DNA of 31,306 nt, from contig CAYSLJ010000085.1 of NCBI GenBank assembly GCA_964431735.1, forward strand, positions 1 through 31,306. The letters are read 5' to 3'. Below the pieces are notes generated by a model. That model saw only the letters and a program-made list of their open reading frames with translations. It was not told the origin of the DNA and made no database searches. Position 1 is the stretch's first letter. Each line of letters opens with the position of its first letter. The position numbers were made by a program, and so were the translations under genes. The stretch is from CALARM01 sp964431735. GTDB lineage: Bacteria; Vulcanimicrobiota; SpSt-956; JAKJGF01. Positions 23,240-31,255 of the stretch are shown in pieces.

Positions 23240-24478
23240 ATGAAGAAAATCTTATTTCTCTCTTTTCTCTTTGTTTTAATGTTCCCCCTTATGGCATTCG
23301 GTCAGGACAAAAGTTTTTCTCAGCCGGTAGAACTGGTGGAAAGTATTCCCCTGGAAACGATACTGGATTCCCCTTCCATAAGAAATGCGCCGGAAGTATG
23401 GATTGATATGATAAATGAATCGCAAAAGACCCTTGATATAGAGGTTTTTTATATATGTAACGAAAAGGGTCAGCCTCTGGAGAATATAATAAATGCCATA
23501 AAAGAAGCGGCAAAACGGGGAGTAACAGTAAGAATAATATCGGACTCCACATTCTATAAAACCTATCCAGAAACACTTGATGAATTAAATAAAGTACCCG
23601 ATATTTCCGTCAGAATAATACCTATGACAAAACTTACAGACGGTGTGATGCATGCCAAGTATTTCATTACAGACGGAGAAGATGTATTTCTGGGAAGTCA
23701 AAATTTCGACTGGAAAGCATTAAATCAAATCCATGAAATAGGTATAAGAATAAGAGACAAAAAATTCGGAAAAACCGTAGAGAAAATATTCAATCTGGAC
23801 TGGCTTATATGTGAGGCAAAAGATAAGAGTGAATATTTATCCGAAATTGAGAAAACAGCGGATGTGCTTAATTCCCGGAATACTCTGTCTCTTCAGTATA
23901 AAGATGAAACTATCACCCTCTACCCTGCCTTCAGCCCGGTAGGCCTCATATATAAAGACATGTCGTGGGATGAAGATGCCATAACAGATATGATAAATCA
24001 TGCAAAAGAAGAAATATGCATACAGGTTATGGACTATTCCCCCGTAGGGAGAGATAAAACCTTTTACCCTGTTCTTGACAATGCACTGAGGAGTGCTGCA
24101 GTAAGGGGAGTAAAGGTAAAAATGATTGTGGCTAACTGGAGTAATAAAAAACCTGCTATAGATTTTATAAAGAGTCTTTCCCTTGTGCCAAATATAGAAA
24201 TTAAAATAAGTAATATTCCGGAATGGAGCGGCGGATTTATTGAATTTGCCAGGGTGGAACACTGTAAATATATGATAGTCGACTCTGACAGCACATGGAT
24301 AGGAACAAGCAACTGGGAGAAAAATTATTTTTATAATTGCAGAAATCTGAGTGTTTCGATAAAAAGTAAGACTATGAATTCGGAATTAAAAGAAGTTTTT
24401 TATAAAAGCTGGGACGGCCCCTATACGGAAAAGGTCGATCCGGTAAAAGAATATAAGGCTCCAAAGGTAAAGAATTAG
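23240..24478 (+). CDS. Exported PLD3/PLD4-like phospholipase D family protein
   Basis: A signal peptide (1-21, ending LMAFG) precedes two phospholipase D half-domains, each with a full HKD motif: His138, Lys140, Asp145 (HAKYFITD, then GSQNFDWK) and His341, Lys343, Asp348 (HCKYMIVD, then GTSNWEKN). The opening PVELVESIP is typical of the PLD3/PLD4/K4 branch, whose animal members act as 5' exonucleases and lipid transferases, rather than of bacterial cardiolipin synthases. It should work outside the cytoplasm on phosphodiesters, either lipid or nucleic acid. The start ATG at 23240 has AGGAGG 9 nt upstream. An upstream in-frame start would translate the heptad array. Its stop TAG is in the heptad array that follows. 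Confidence 0.9.
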   Translation: MKKILFLSFLFVLMFPLMAFGQDKSFSQPVELVESIPLETILDSPSIRNAPEVWIDMINESQKTLDIEVFYICNEKGQPLENIINAIKEAAKRGVTVRIISDSTFYKTYPETLDELNKVPDISVRIIPMTKLTDGVMHAKYFITDGEDVFLGSQNFDWKALNQIHEIGIRIRDKKFGKTVEKIFNLDWLICEAKDKSEYLSEIEKTADVLNSRNTLSLQYKDETITLYPAFSPVGLIYKDMSWDEDAITDMINHAKEEICIQVMDYSPVGRDKTFYPVLDNALRSAAVRGVKVKMIVANWSNKKPAIDFIKSLSLVPNIEIKISNIPEWSGGFIEFARVEHCKYMIVDSDSTWIGTSNWEKNYFYNCRNLSVSIKSKTMNSELKEVFYKSWDGPYTEKVDPVKEYKAPKVKN

Positions 24479-24551
24479 TGAGTAGTGAATAGTGAGTAGT
24501 GAGTAGAAGAAGAATGCACCACTCCACTAATCACCACTCACTACTCACTCT
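24476..24551. repeat. GTGAGTA heptad hairpin holding both convergent stops
   Basis: The left arm is GTGAGTA/GTGAATA/GTGAGTA/GTGAGTA and the right arm is CACTCAC/TACTCAC. The TAG stop of the PLD gene (24476-24478) and the TAG stop of the kinase gene (24541-24543, minus strand) are both part of the arms. Confidence 0.85.
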
Positions 24552-26355
24552 TATAAACACACCTGAAGCCAATTATCCCCTTTGTTATGGTCGGATGGTC
24601 GCCATATCTTGCGGAACAGCGGAACATATCCGGGAATGCATCACACCATGAACCTCCTCTTATTACCTTCCAGCTGCCGGAAGCGGGACCGGAAGGATTT
24701 TCTCCGGTGCTTACCTTATAATATTTATTATCATACCAGTCAGAACACCATTCGTTTATATTTCCGGCCATATCCATAACTCCATAGGGACTTCTTCCGT
24801 CAGGAAAACTTCCCACAGGTACAGTTCCGCGGTTTGCCATCATTATAATCATCCTGTTTACAATATCCGGCTTATTCATTTTTTTATTATTACATTTATT
24901 CTGATCCCATTTATTACCCCACGGGTATTCTCTCTGCTCGGTACCTCTGGCTGCTTTTTCCCATTCCGCTTCAGTAGGAAGACTCTTATCTGCCCATTTT
25001 GCATAAGCTCTGGCATCATTCCAGCTTACTTCCACTACAGGATAATTTGCTTTGTCAGATGAATAATATTTCATCCAGTTACCTTCACCGGAATAACCTG
25101 TTTCCTCAACAAATCTTTTATACTGACCGTAAGTGACAGGATATTTATCTATATAATAATCATCCAGAAAAACTTCATGGACAGGTTTTTCGTCAATATT
25201 TGCATTGCTTCCCATATTGAAAGCTCCTTTCGGAATAAAGATCATTTCCGAATTATCCTTTGGATGTATGATGGACTGAACAGGCATATCTTTCATCATA
25301 ACAGTAGGAATAGAAGGTGTACCACTCAGGTGAGAAACACAGTCGATACAATACATAACATTATCTTTAACAGTCATATCACTGGGATGAAATAATTTTT
25401 TACATCTGTTACATTTTTCTCCTTCCTGAGGCTCATCCGGTATAACAGTTAAGGGATTATACCTGTAATTCTCAAGAGCTTCTTTCATTTCTCTGGCTGT
25501 AGCAAATCTTTCTGAAGGTTTCTTTTCTATTGACTTTATTATAATTTTCTCAAGTTCTTCAGAGCAATTATTTATAATAGAAGAAATAGGGTCAACATCA
25601 TATGGATCGGGAAGGAGTCCTGAAAGTAAATGATATATGGTAATTCCTAGTGAATATATATCACTTCCCGGCCCGGCTTTACCTGCCCATTGTTCAGGAG
25701 CAATATAGCTGGGAGTTCCTATAGAGGTCTTCTGAGTTTTACTTTCAACCTGCATGGTTCTTGCTATACCGAAATCTATAAGGACAGTTCTGTCATCAGA
25801 GGTACAGATCATTATATTGGAAGGTTTTATATCACGATAAATTACAGGTGGATTCTGATTATGCAGATAATCCAGAACATCCAGAACCTCTATGGCATAT
25901 TTGACAACTCTTTTTTCCGGCAGTCCAGGATTACCTTCTCTCTTTAATAATTCTTCAAGATCGCTTCCGTATATGAACTCCATGACAAGATAATAACGAT
26001 CATGTTCTGCGAAATAATCTATGACAACAGGTAAATTTATATGGGATAGATTTGCCAGTATAAAAGCTTCCTCCTGAAATCGTTTGAGAGCATATTCCCG
26101 GTCTTCAGGTTTTTCATACTCTCCGAACATTTCTTTAACTGCACAGTCTCTTTTAAGCCTTACATCTCTTGCTTTATACACAGATCCCATACCACCGGCT
26201 TTTATAAGAGATAATATTTCATATCTTCTATCCAGAAGGATACCGAGCTTAAGATTTTCTTTTATATATTTTCCTACAAGTTTATTACCGCATTCAGAGC
26301 AGAATTTTGATGTAGCTCTGTTTTCAGCACCACAATCAGGACAAAAATTTGGCAT
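24541..26355 (-). CDS. Zinc-ribbon / Ser-Thr kinase / FGE-sulfatase-domain fusion protein
   Basis: Domains in order: a zinc ribbon (C5, C8, C19, C22); a Hanks-type kinase (about 44-298) with AGGMGSVY, Lys74, a YRDIKPSN catalytic loop (Asp175, Tyr in place of the usual His), DFG (194-196) and APE; a second zinc ribbon (C315, C318, C336, C339); and a formylglycine-generating-enzyme-like domain (about 362-604: MIFIPKGAFNMGS, VSWNDARAYAKWA, LPTEAEWEKAARG, IRGGSW, GFRC). There is no membrane segment. The kinase should phosphorylate Ser/Thr. The C-type-lectin-like FGE fold may be an oxidase, a ligand sensor or a substrate. The start ATG at 26355 begins the Cys motif. The frame extends 26 codons upstream, but only through an intergenic repeat. 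No Shine-Dalgarno is visible. Confidence 0.9.
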   Translation of the reverse strand: MPNFCPDCGAENRATSKFCSECGNKLVGKYIKENLKLGILLDRRYEILSLIKAGGMGSVYKARDVRLKRDCAVKEMFGEYEKPEDREYALKRFQEEAFILANLSHINLPVVIDYFAEHDRYYLVMEFIYGSDLEELLKREGNPGLPEKRVVKYAIEVLDVLDYLHNQNPPVIYRDIKPSNIMICTSDDRTVLIDFGIARTMQVESKTQKTSIGTPSYIAPEQWAGKAGPGSDIYSLGITIYHLLSGLLPDPYDVDPISSIINNCSEELEKIIIKSIEKKPSERFATAREMKEALENYRYNPLTVIPDEPQEGEKCNRCKKLFHPSDMTVKDNVMYCIDCVSHLSGTPSIPTVMMKDMPVQSIIHPKDNSEMIFIPKGAFNMGSNANIDEKPVHEVFLDDYYIDKYPVTYGQYKRFVEETGYSGEGNWMKYYSSDKANYPVVEVSWNDARAYAKWADKSLPTEAEWEKAARGTEQREYPWGNKWDQNKCNNKKMNKPDIVNRMIIMMANRGTVPVGSFPDGRSPYGVMDMAGNINEWCSDWYDNKYYKVSTGENPSGPASGSWKVIRGGSWCDAFPDMFRCSARYGDHPTITKGIIGFRCVYKSE

Positions 26356-26360
26356 AATGT

Positions 26361-26422
26361 TTCGGTGACTGGTGGCCGAATTCCCTGCTCGCCACTCACA
26401 GGGCGAACACAGGGGTTCGCCC
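26361..26422. repeat. GGGCGAAC palindromic repeat with heptad remnants
   Basis: GGGCGAAC (26401-26408), loop ACAGGG, GTTCGCCC (26415-26422), followed by CCTACAAAT. A GGTGACT-GGTGGCC heptad-like stretch faces CGCCACTCAC around it. The GTAGGGGCGAAC-type hairpin is a common dispersed repeat in many uncultured bacteria. Confidence 0.7.
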
Positions 26423-26436
26423 CTACAAATCACTCA

Positions 26437-27540
26437 TTACTCCTTATAATTAAAATTCGCAATATGTCCATTTTCCAGGAACATATTTCCGTCAAAGGTC
26501 ACATAACCTTCTTTTCTCAAATCAAGTATTAAATCCATATGTATACATGATTTATTTAATCCGCCCACTTCAGGATAGGAATCGCCCAGAGCCAGATGGA
26601 TACTTCCTCCGAGTTTTTCATCAAAAAGTATATTATGAATAAATCGTTTTATTTTATAATTCGTGCCGAATCCAAGTTCTCCCGTGTAGGATGCTCCCCG
26701 GTCTGATTTCAAGATCTCTATGAGAAATTCTTCTCCTTTTTCCGCAGTTGCTTTAACTACTCTGCCGCCTTCAAACCATAATCTTATACCTGCCATTTCC
26801 CTGTCCAGATAATCATTTCTGAGAGGGAAATAAATATATCCTTCCAGGCTCTCTTCCACAGGAGCAGTATAAACCTCTCCGCAGGGAATATTACGAAGAC
26901 CGTAACTGTTATGAAAGGTTCTTCCCTCTATTGACATTCTGAGATCCGTATCAGGAGCAACAATTCTTACATTACCCACCTTCCCTATTGATCTTATAAG
27001 CTCTTCCTGTCTTCTGTAAAGTTTATCCCATTCTCTGAGAGGATCTTCTTCATCTGCAAAACAGGCGCTATAAACATAATCTTCAAAATCATATAAAGAC
27101 ATACCTGCATCCTGGGCAAAAGAATCAGTAGGAAATATAGTAAGAGACCATCTGTCTTTTTTCATATGAATATCCCTTACCGGCTGCTGTGCCTGACGTC
27201 TCATCCTCTGTCTTGCAGGAGAAATATTGGCAAGGGTTTTCGTGTTTTTATGTCCGTATATATATATCCTTGCATCTGTATGTTCTGCCTCATAAAGTTC
27301 TGTTCTGGACACAAAGGTTACCTGTTCTTCGTTTCCATGCTGAAAGAGTATTTCCATTAAACGAAGGGAATCCAGCCTTACCAGAGGACATCCTCCTGCT
27401 TCAATTACCTTCAGGTACGTTTCTTCCAGAAGGGGGAAACTTTCTGGTCCCGCAGTAAGGACAACTTCTTCACCGGGCTTAACCCTTGCAGAATGATTTA
27501 CTAAAATATTTGCTATATTTACAACCCGCCGATCACGCAT
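26437..27540 (-). CDS. M29-family aminopeptidase
   Basis: This 367-residue protein matches the thermophilic aminopeptidase family M29 (AmpS/aminopeptidase T): VNHSARVKPGEEVVLTAG at the start, GEVYTAPVEES (metal-binding Glu region), GELGFGTN, and the C-terminal GGSIHLALGDSYPEVGG with HMDLILDL that carries metal-ligand His and Asp. It should be a cytoplasmic dinuclear-metal enzyme releasing N-terminal residues from peptides. The start is ATG at 27540 with GGAGG 12 nt upstream. The frame is open 21 codons further, but that part is a translated heptad array. It lies between the kinase and the molybdenum hydroxylase in the same direction, with repeat-bearing gaps of about 80 bp on both sides. Confidence 0.9.
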   Translation of the reverse strand: MRDRRVVNIANILVNHSARVKPGEEVVLTAGPESFPLLEETYLKVIEAGGCPLVRLDSLRLMEILFQHGNEEQVTFVSRTELYEAEHTDARIYIYGHKNTKTLANISPARQRMRRQAQQPVRDIHMKKDRWSLTIFPTDSFAQDAGMSLYDFEDYVYSACFADEEDPLREWDKLYRRQEELIRSIGKVGNVRIVAPDTDLRMSIEGRTFHNSYGLRNIPCGEVYTAPVEESLEGYIYFPLRNDYLDREMAGIRLWFEGGRVVKATAEKGEEFLIEILKSDRGASYTGELGFGTNYKIKRFIHNILFDEKLGGSIHLALGDSYPEVGGLNKSCIHMDLILDLRKEGYVTFDGNMFLENGHIANFNYKE

Positions 27541-27558
27541 GTTTTTATTAAACCTCCA

Positions 27559-27632
27559 ATAGTGAGTGGTGAATAGTGAATGGTGAGTGTCGTAAAATTC
27601 CACTCACTACTCACTACTCACTATTCACTGTT
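27559..27632. repeat. GTGAGTA/GTGAATA heptad hairpin
   Basis: The left arm (27559-27588) is GTGAGTG/GTGAATA/GTGAATG/GTGAGTG and the right arm (27601-27632) is CACTCAC/TACTCAC/TACTCAC/TATTCAC. The stem is about 28 bp with a 12-nt loop. The right arm contains the TGA stop of the iron-sulfur subunit gene. Confidence 0.85.
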
Positions 27633-28092
27633 TTATCATCTTCTGAGCCAGTTTTGCTGCTTCCCAGATAGTTTCATAACCTGTACACCTGCAGAGATGT
27701 TTTTCCAGAATCTTCTTTATTTCTTCATCGGGAGCATCAGGATTCTTCTTAAAAAGAGCATAAAGACTCATTATATATCCGGGAGTGCAGAAACCGCACT
27801 GTACTGCTCCTGCTTTAATAAAAGCATCCTGTATGGGATGAAGAGTTACACCGTCTGCCAGACCTTCAATAGTGATAATCTCTTTACCGTCTGCTTTAAT
27901 GGCTTTAACAATACAGCTTCTTACTGCTTCACCGTCCATGACTACGGTGCATGTGCCGCATGCACCCTGGCCGCATCCGTTTTTAGCACCTGTCAGGTTC
28001 AGTTTTTCCCGTAAAACATCAAGTAACATGGTCTTATCATCAACATGAACCTTATAATCTCTGCCGTTTACTTTTAAACTTATAGTAGTCAT
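27625..28092 (-). CDS. Molybdenum hydroxylase, 2Fe-2S subunit
   Basis: This 155-residue small subunit of the xanthine dehydrogenase/aldehyde oxidoreductase family has both expected clusters: the plant-ferredoxin type (C40, C45, C48, C60) and the family-specific helical type (C99, C102, C134, C136, in CGFCTPG and CRCTG). It passes electrons from the molybdenum centre. Its ATG overlaps the last base of the large-subunit stop (TAATG) and has GGGAGG upstream, so translation is coupled. Its stop TGA lies within a heptad array. The family name would be CoxS/XdhC-like, but no gene name can be fixed without the substrate. Confidence 0.95.
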   Translation of the reverse strand: MTTISLKVNGRDYKVHVDDKTMLLDVLREKLNLTGAKNGCGQGACGTCTVVMDGEAVRSCIVKAIKADGKEIITIEGLADGVTLHPIQDAFIKAGAVQCGFCTPGYIMSLYALFKKNPDAPDEEIKKILEKHLCRCTGYETIWEAAKLAQKMIKQ

Positions 28093-30413
28093 TATTTATT
28101 ACCTCCCATTTTTTCCAGTAAAACCTTCGGTTTCACCGGAATTTCAAATAAATCTACTCCTGTGGCATTTTTAATTGCATTTAATACTGCAGGAGGTATG
28201 CCTATAATGGGATGTTCTGCAATACATCTCGCGCCGTAAGGACCTCCTTCGTCAGGTGTTTCTACAAATTTCACGGTAAATTTCTCTGGCATATGTGATA
28301 ATTTCGGTATTTTATACTGGTTAAGGTTTGCATTTTTTATCCTACCTTTATCATCAAAGAGAAGTTCTTCAGTAAGGGCAGCACCGTATCCCATCATCAT
28401 ACCGCCTAACATCTGAATCCGTGCGAGGCCGGGGTTAAGAGCTTTACCGAGATCTATAGCAATAGCCAGATGGAGAACATCTATAGTACCTGTTTTTTTA
28501 TTTACCCTGACCTCTGCTCCTTCACATGCATAGGTCCAGGAACCGGCACAGTTGCCTCTTCCTGTAGTGGCATCAGGGAATTGAACATTTCTTATAAGAT
28601 GAGAACCGGTAGAAGTAATCTGTTCTCCCACACCGTGCCCGTCAGGAGCAAGATATGACTGGGCAAGTTTTTTCGTTTCAAATTTCAGGTTCAAATCACT
28701 TCTGGACGTAATAAATTCTCCTTCATATTTAAGATCCTCTACAGGTCTGTGATATATTAAAGAAACGGTCTGAAGCATTTTCTCTATAGCCCTGTTACAT
28801 GCCTGAATTATGGCATTTCCTGAACGATATGTAGTTATAGAACCGACAGTCTGCCAGTCATATGGGGAATGCTGCGTATCTACATATTTGGAAATATTTA
28901 TCTTCTCTATGGAAACCCTGAGAGTTTCCGCTGCAATCTGGGAAAGAACAGTCTGACAGCCCTGGCCCATTTCAATGCCGCTTATGCTTATATTAAACGA
29001 ACCGTCTTCACACATCCGCAAAATTGCACCTGAAGAAGCATTGGGAACCATCATGGGAGTTTTCATAAATGATGCAATACCCCGTCCATAAACAAAATCT
29101 TCATCTTCTTTCGGAAGAGGTTTTTCATAAAGAGTATTTTCTACTTCTTCGAGGCATTTATAGAGGTCTCCGTTTCCCGGCCTTATAATCTGTCCGAGAG
29201 CATTTTCTTTACCGTCACAGAGGAAATTCTTTCTCATGAGTTCCTGATGGGTCATACCGAGCTTTTCTGCGAGGATATTCATGACTCTTTCTGTCATAAA
29301 ATGTGCTTCAGGATGGCCGTAACCACGGTAAGCACCGACTGGAGGAGTGTTTGTATAAACACCGTATGTGTCAATTTTACAGTGCTCATATTCATAAGGC
29401 CCTGTAGCAACAAAACCTGCGGCAGTAACTACATTACATCCCGTATCACCATAGGCACCGTCTGCATAATAATGAGAAGCTTCAATAGCGACAAGTTTCC
29501 CGTCTTTTTTAGCACCTATTTTAATTTTCCCTCTCATTCCTCTTCCTACGAGAGAACTGGTGAAAGCTTCTTTTCTTGTAAGAATGAGTTTCACAGGATA
29601 TCCGGGAACAAAACTTGATATATAGGCACACATAGGTTCTATAACCACATCGGATTTACCTCCGAAACCGCCTCCGAGATATGGAGCTTCTACCTTTATG
29701 TTTGCCATAGGTATATGGAACATATGAGATACTATTTCTCTTACCAGGAAAGGGGCCTGTGTGCTTGCCCACATATGGATACTGTTCGGAGAATCCCACC
29801 AGGAAATACAGGCATGTGGTTCCATCTGTACATGACTTATGAGGGGATAATAAAAATCTTCTTCCACTATAACATCTGATTCTTTAAAACCTTTTTCCGT
29901 ATCACCTTTTCTGAGTTTATAATGATGAAATATATTTGTTCCTTTTACAGGAGGGAAACCGGGAACTCTTTCGTATTCATGATTTCTTTCATGAACAATG
30001 GGGGCACCTTCTGCCACTGCTTCCAGAGGGTCTGTCACATAAGGCAGAGGTTCATAGACAACTTTTATTTTCTTCAAGGCTTCTTCAGCCTCTTTTTCTG
30101 TTTCTGCTATAACTGCAGCAACACCTTCGCCTGCGTGTCTCACCTTATCCGTTGCGAGAGGGGGCTGATCCTTTATACAGGCGCCGAAGAGTATATTACA
30201 TCCCTGGCCTGTGACAACCTTTCTCACTCCCGGCATGGCTTCCGCTTCTGACGTATCTATTGATATGATTTTAGCATGGCCATGTTCTCCCCTGAGTATT
30301 TTTGCATAAAGCATTCCCGGAAGCTTTATGTCTGCGGTAAACTGGGCTCTGCCTGTAACCTTGTCATAGGCATCTGTTCTGAGAACAGATTTTCCGATAC
30401 ACTGAAACTCCAT
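28092..30413 (-). CDS. Molybdenum hydroxylase, molybdopterin-binding subunit
   Basis: The 773-residue large subunit binds the molybdopterin cofactor and hydroxylates a heterocycle or aldehyde. Visible motifs are GGGFGGK (247-253), AYRGYG (361-366), EMGQG (481-485) and the catalytic-Glu region GPYGARCIAEHP with Glu733. The active-site loop is AYRG-type as in xanthine dehydrogenases and aldehyde oxidoreductases, not the AYRCSFR of carbon monoxide dehydrogenase. The usual GxGE before the catalytic Glu is changed to CIAE. The start ATG has AGGAGGG upstream. It forms a two-gene unit with the iron-sulfur subunit. No FAD subunit is adjacent, so electrons may go to ferredoxin/flavodoxin or to a subunit encoded elsewhere. 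The substrate (purine, nicotinate or aldehyde) is undecided. Confidence 0.93.
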   Translation of the reverse strand: MEFQCIGKSVLRTDAYDKVTGRAQFTADIKLPGMLYAKILRGEHGHAKIISIDTSEAEAMPGVRKVVTGQGCNILFGACIKDQPPLATDKVRHAGEGVAAVIAETEKEAEEALKKIKVVYEPLPYVTDPLEAVAEGAPIVHERNHEYERVPGFPPVKGTNIFHHYKLRKGDTEKGFKESDVIVEEDFYYPLISHVQMEPHACISWWDSPNSIHMWASTQAPFLVREIVSHMFHIPMANIKVEAPYLGGGFGGKSDVVIEPMCAYISSFVPGYPVKLILTRKEAFTSSLVGRGMRGKIKIGAKKDGKLVAIEASHYYADGAYGDTGCNVVTAAGFVATGPYEYEHCKIDTYGVYTNTPPVGAYRGYGHPEAHFMTERVMNILAEKLGMTHQELMRKNFLCDGKENALGQIIRPGNGDLYKCLEEVENTLYEKPLPKEDEDFVYGRGIASFMKTPMMVPNASSGAILRMCEDGSFNISISGIEMGQGCQTVLSQIAAETLRVSIEKINISKYVDTQHSPYDWQTVGSITTYRSGNAIIQACNRAIEKMLQTVSLIYHRPVEDLKYEGEFITSRSDLNLKFETKKLAQSYLAPDGHGVGEQITSTGSHLIRNVQFPDATTGRGNCAGSWTYACEGAEVRVNKKTGTIDVLHLAIAIDLGKALNPGLARIQMLGGMMMGYGAALTEELLFDDKGRIKNANLNQYKIPKLSHMPEKFTVKFVETPDEGGPYGARCIAEHPIIGIPPAVLNAIKNATGVDLFEIPVKPKVLLEKMGGNK

Positions 30414-30439
30414 GTGTGTCCCTCCTAGATTTTTTATTT

Positions 30440-30471
30440 CGTGACGCGTGACGCGTAACGCGTGACGCGAG
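30440..30471. repeat. GTGACGC/GTAACGC heptad array, left arm
   Basis: Four tandem units, GTGACGC, GTGACGC, GTAACGC and GTGACGC. Together with the array at 30617-30648 it makes a large inverted repeat flanking a promoter. Confidence 0.85.
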
Positions 30472-30507
30472 GATTACTTATGAACTGACGTAAAATAGTA
30501 GATAATA

Positions 30508-30536
30508 ATTATAATAAAAAATCAGGATTAAAGCAA
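30508..30536 (-). promoter_or_regulatory. Promoter of the molybdenum hydroxylase operon
   Basis: On the minus strand, TTGCTT (30531-30536), a 17-bp spacer and a perfect TATAAT (30508-30513). The leader of about 90 nt includes the heptad array at 30440-30471. The spacer 30414-30734 otherwise holds the two arrays and the ssb terminator. Confidence 0.5.
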
Positions 30537-30616
30537 TATTTTTAAGCGTAAAGTTTGTGTTTGTATCAGAATATTTATCTTACTGACCTGAGCATAAGAA
30601 TGTAATAAAAGTCTTC

Positions 30617-30648
30617 CTCCCGTCACGCGTCACGCGTTACGCGTCACG
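30617..30648. repeat. GCGTCAC/GCGTTAC heptad array, right arm
   Basis: CGTCACG-CGTCACG-CGTTACG-CGTCACG is the inverse of the array at 30440-30471, 150 bp away. The single A/T variant unit (GTAACGC) is present in both arms and falls in register when they pair with a one-unit shift. Confidence 0.85.
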
Positions 30649-30682
30649 ATAGCAAATATGTATTATTTATGCTCACCACAGT

Positions 30683-30716
30683 AAAAGGCAACAGGTAAAA
30701 TTTTGCCTGTTGCCTT
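30683..30716 (-). terminator. Intrinsic terminator of ssb
   Basis: AAGGCAACAGG (30685-30695) and CCTGTTGCCTT (30706-30716) form a perfect 11-bp stem with a 10-nt loop. On the minus strand the stem runs into TTTT. It lies 18 bp after the ssb stop. Confidence 0.88.
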
Positions 30717-30734
30717 ATAAATTTAAAGGGATAA

Positions 30735-31151
30735 TTAGAAAGGTATTTCCTCAAGATTTAAATCGCCTGTGTCGTAGGCTTTAACAAATTCTTCACTCAC
30801 ATTATCAGGAGCAAAGGTAGAGCCATTATCTTTAGGGCTCATAAATTCGATATGATCTGCTTTTATCTTTGTAGAATAACGGGTCTGACCGTCTTTTTCA
30901 TATCTCTCTTCCTGAACAGCACCTTCTACAAGGACAAGCTGGCCTTTTGTAAGATATTTCTTTGAAAATTCTGCCAGTTTCCTCCAGCAGGCTACTCTCA
31001 AAAAATCTGTTTCCAATGTACCTTCGGAATTCTTATAAGGTCTTTTTACGGCAAGAACATAATTACTTACAGGAATACCTCCCATGACATATTTGATTTC
31101 AGGATCTCTTGTAAGCCTGCCTACAAGAATAATTTTGTTATAACTCTGCAT
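30735..31151 (-). CDS. ssb: Single-stranded DNA-binding protein
   Basis: This 138-residue protein has the bacterial OB-fold (NKIILVGRLTRDPEIKYVMGG, DFLRVACWRKLAEFSKKYLTKG, LVEGAVQEERYEKDGQTRYS). A short linker leads to the acidic C-terminal tip LEEIPF, the docking peptide for replication and repair partners. It coats single-stranded DNA during replication and repair. The start is ATG at 31151 with GAGGAGG 8 nt upstream, preferred over an ATG at 31172 that overlaps that ribosome site. The linker is short compared with Escherichia coli SSB. It is a single-gene unit with its own terminator. No rpsF or rpsR lies beside it, unlike many bacterial ssb genes. Confidence 0.95.
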   Translation of the reverse strand: MQSYNKIILVGRLTRDPEIKYVMGGIPVSNYVLAVKRPYKNSEGTLETDFLRVACWRKLAEFSKKYLTKGQLVLVEGAVQEERYEKDGQTRYSTKIKADHIEFMSPKDNGSTFAPDNVSEEFVKAYDTGDLNLEEIPF

Positions 31152-31255
31152 AACATATACCTCCTCTTTCATTTTTTCAGGTTAATCAAAATATAAAACA
31201 GAGGAGGTTAAAATACGAGTAACAGATGGGTAACAGTATTATTTTTTGATTATAA

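Noticed and set aside
24541..26355. Variable protein of a diversity-generating retroelement, because of its FGE/C-type-lectin fold
   Set aside because: There is no reverse transcriptase gene, no template repeat and no A-rich variable codons near the 3' end in the window.
26356..26433. N-terminal extension of the kinase (26 extra residues)
   Set aside because: It translates the GGGCGAAC intergenic repeat. The family-like start is the Met just before the first zinc-ribbon Cys.
27541..27603. N-terminal extension of the M29 aminopeptidase
   Set aside because: The extra residues (THHSLFTTHYW) are a translated heptad array, and GGAGG points to the ATG at 27540.
28092..30413. Carbon monoxide dehydrogenase large subunit (CoxL)
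   Set aside because: The active-site loop is AYRGYG, not the AYRCSFR signature, so the gene is called only as a xanthine dehydrogenase/aldehyde oxidoreductase-type subunit.
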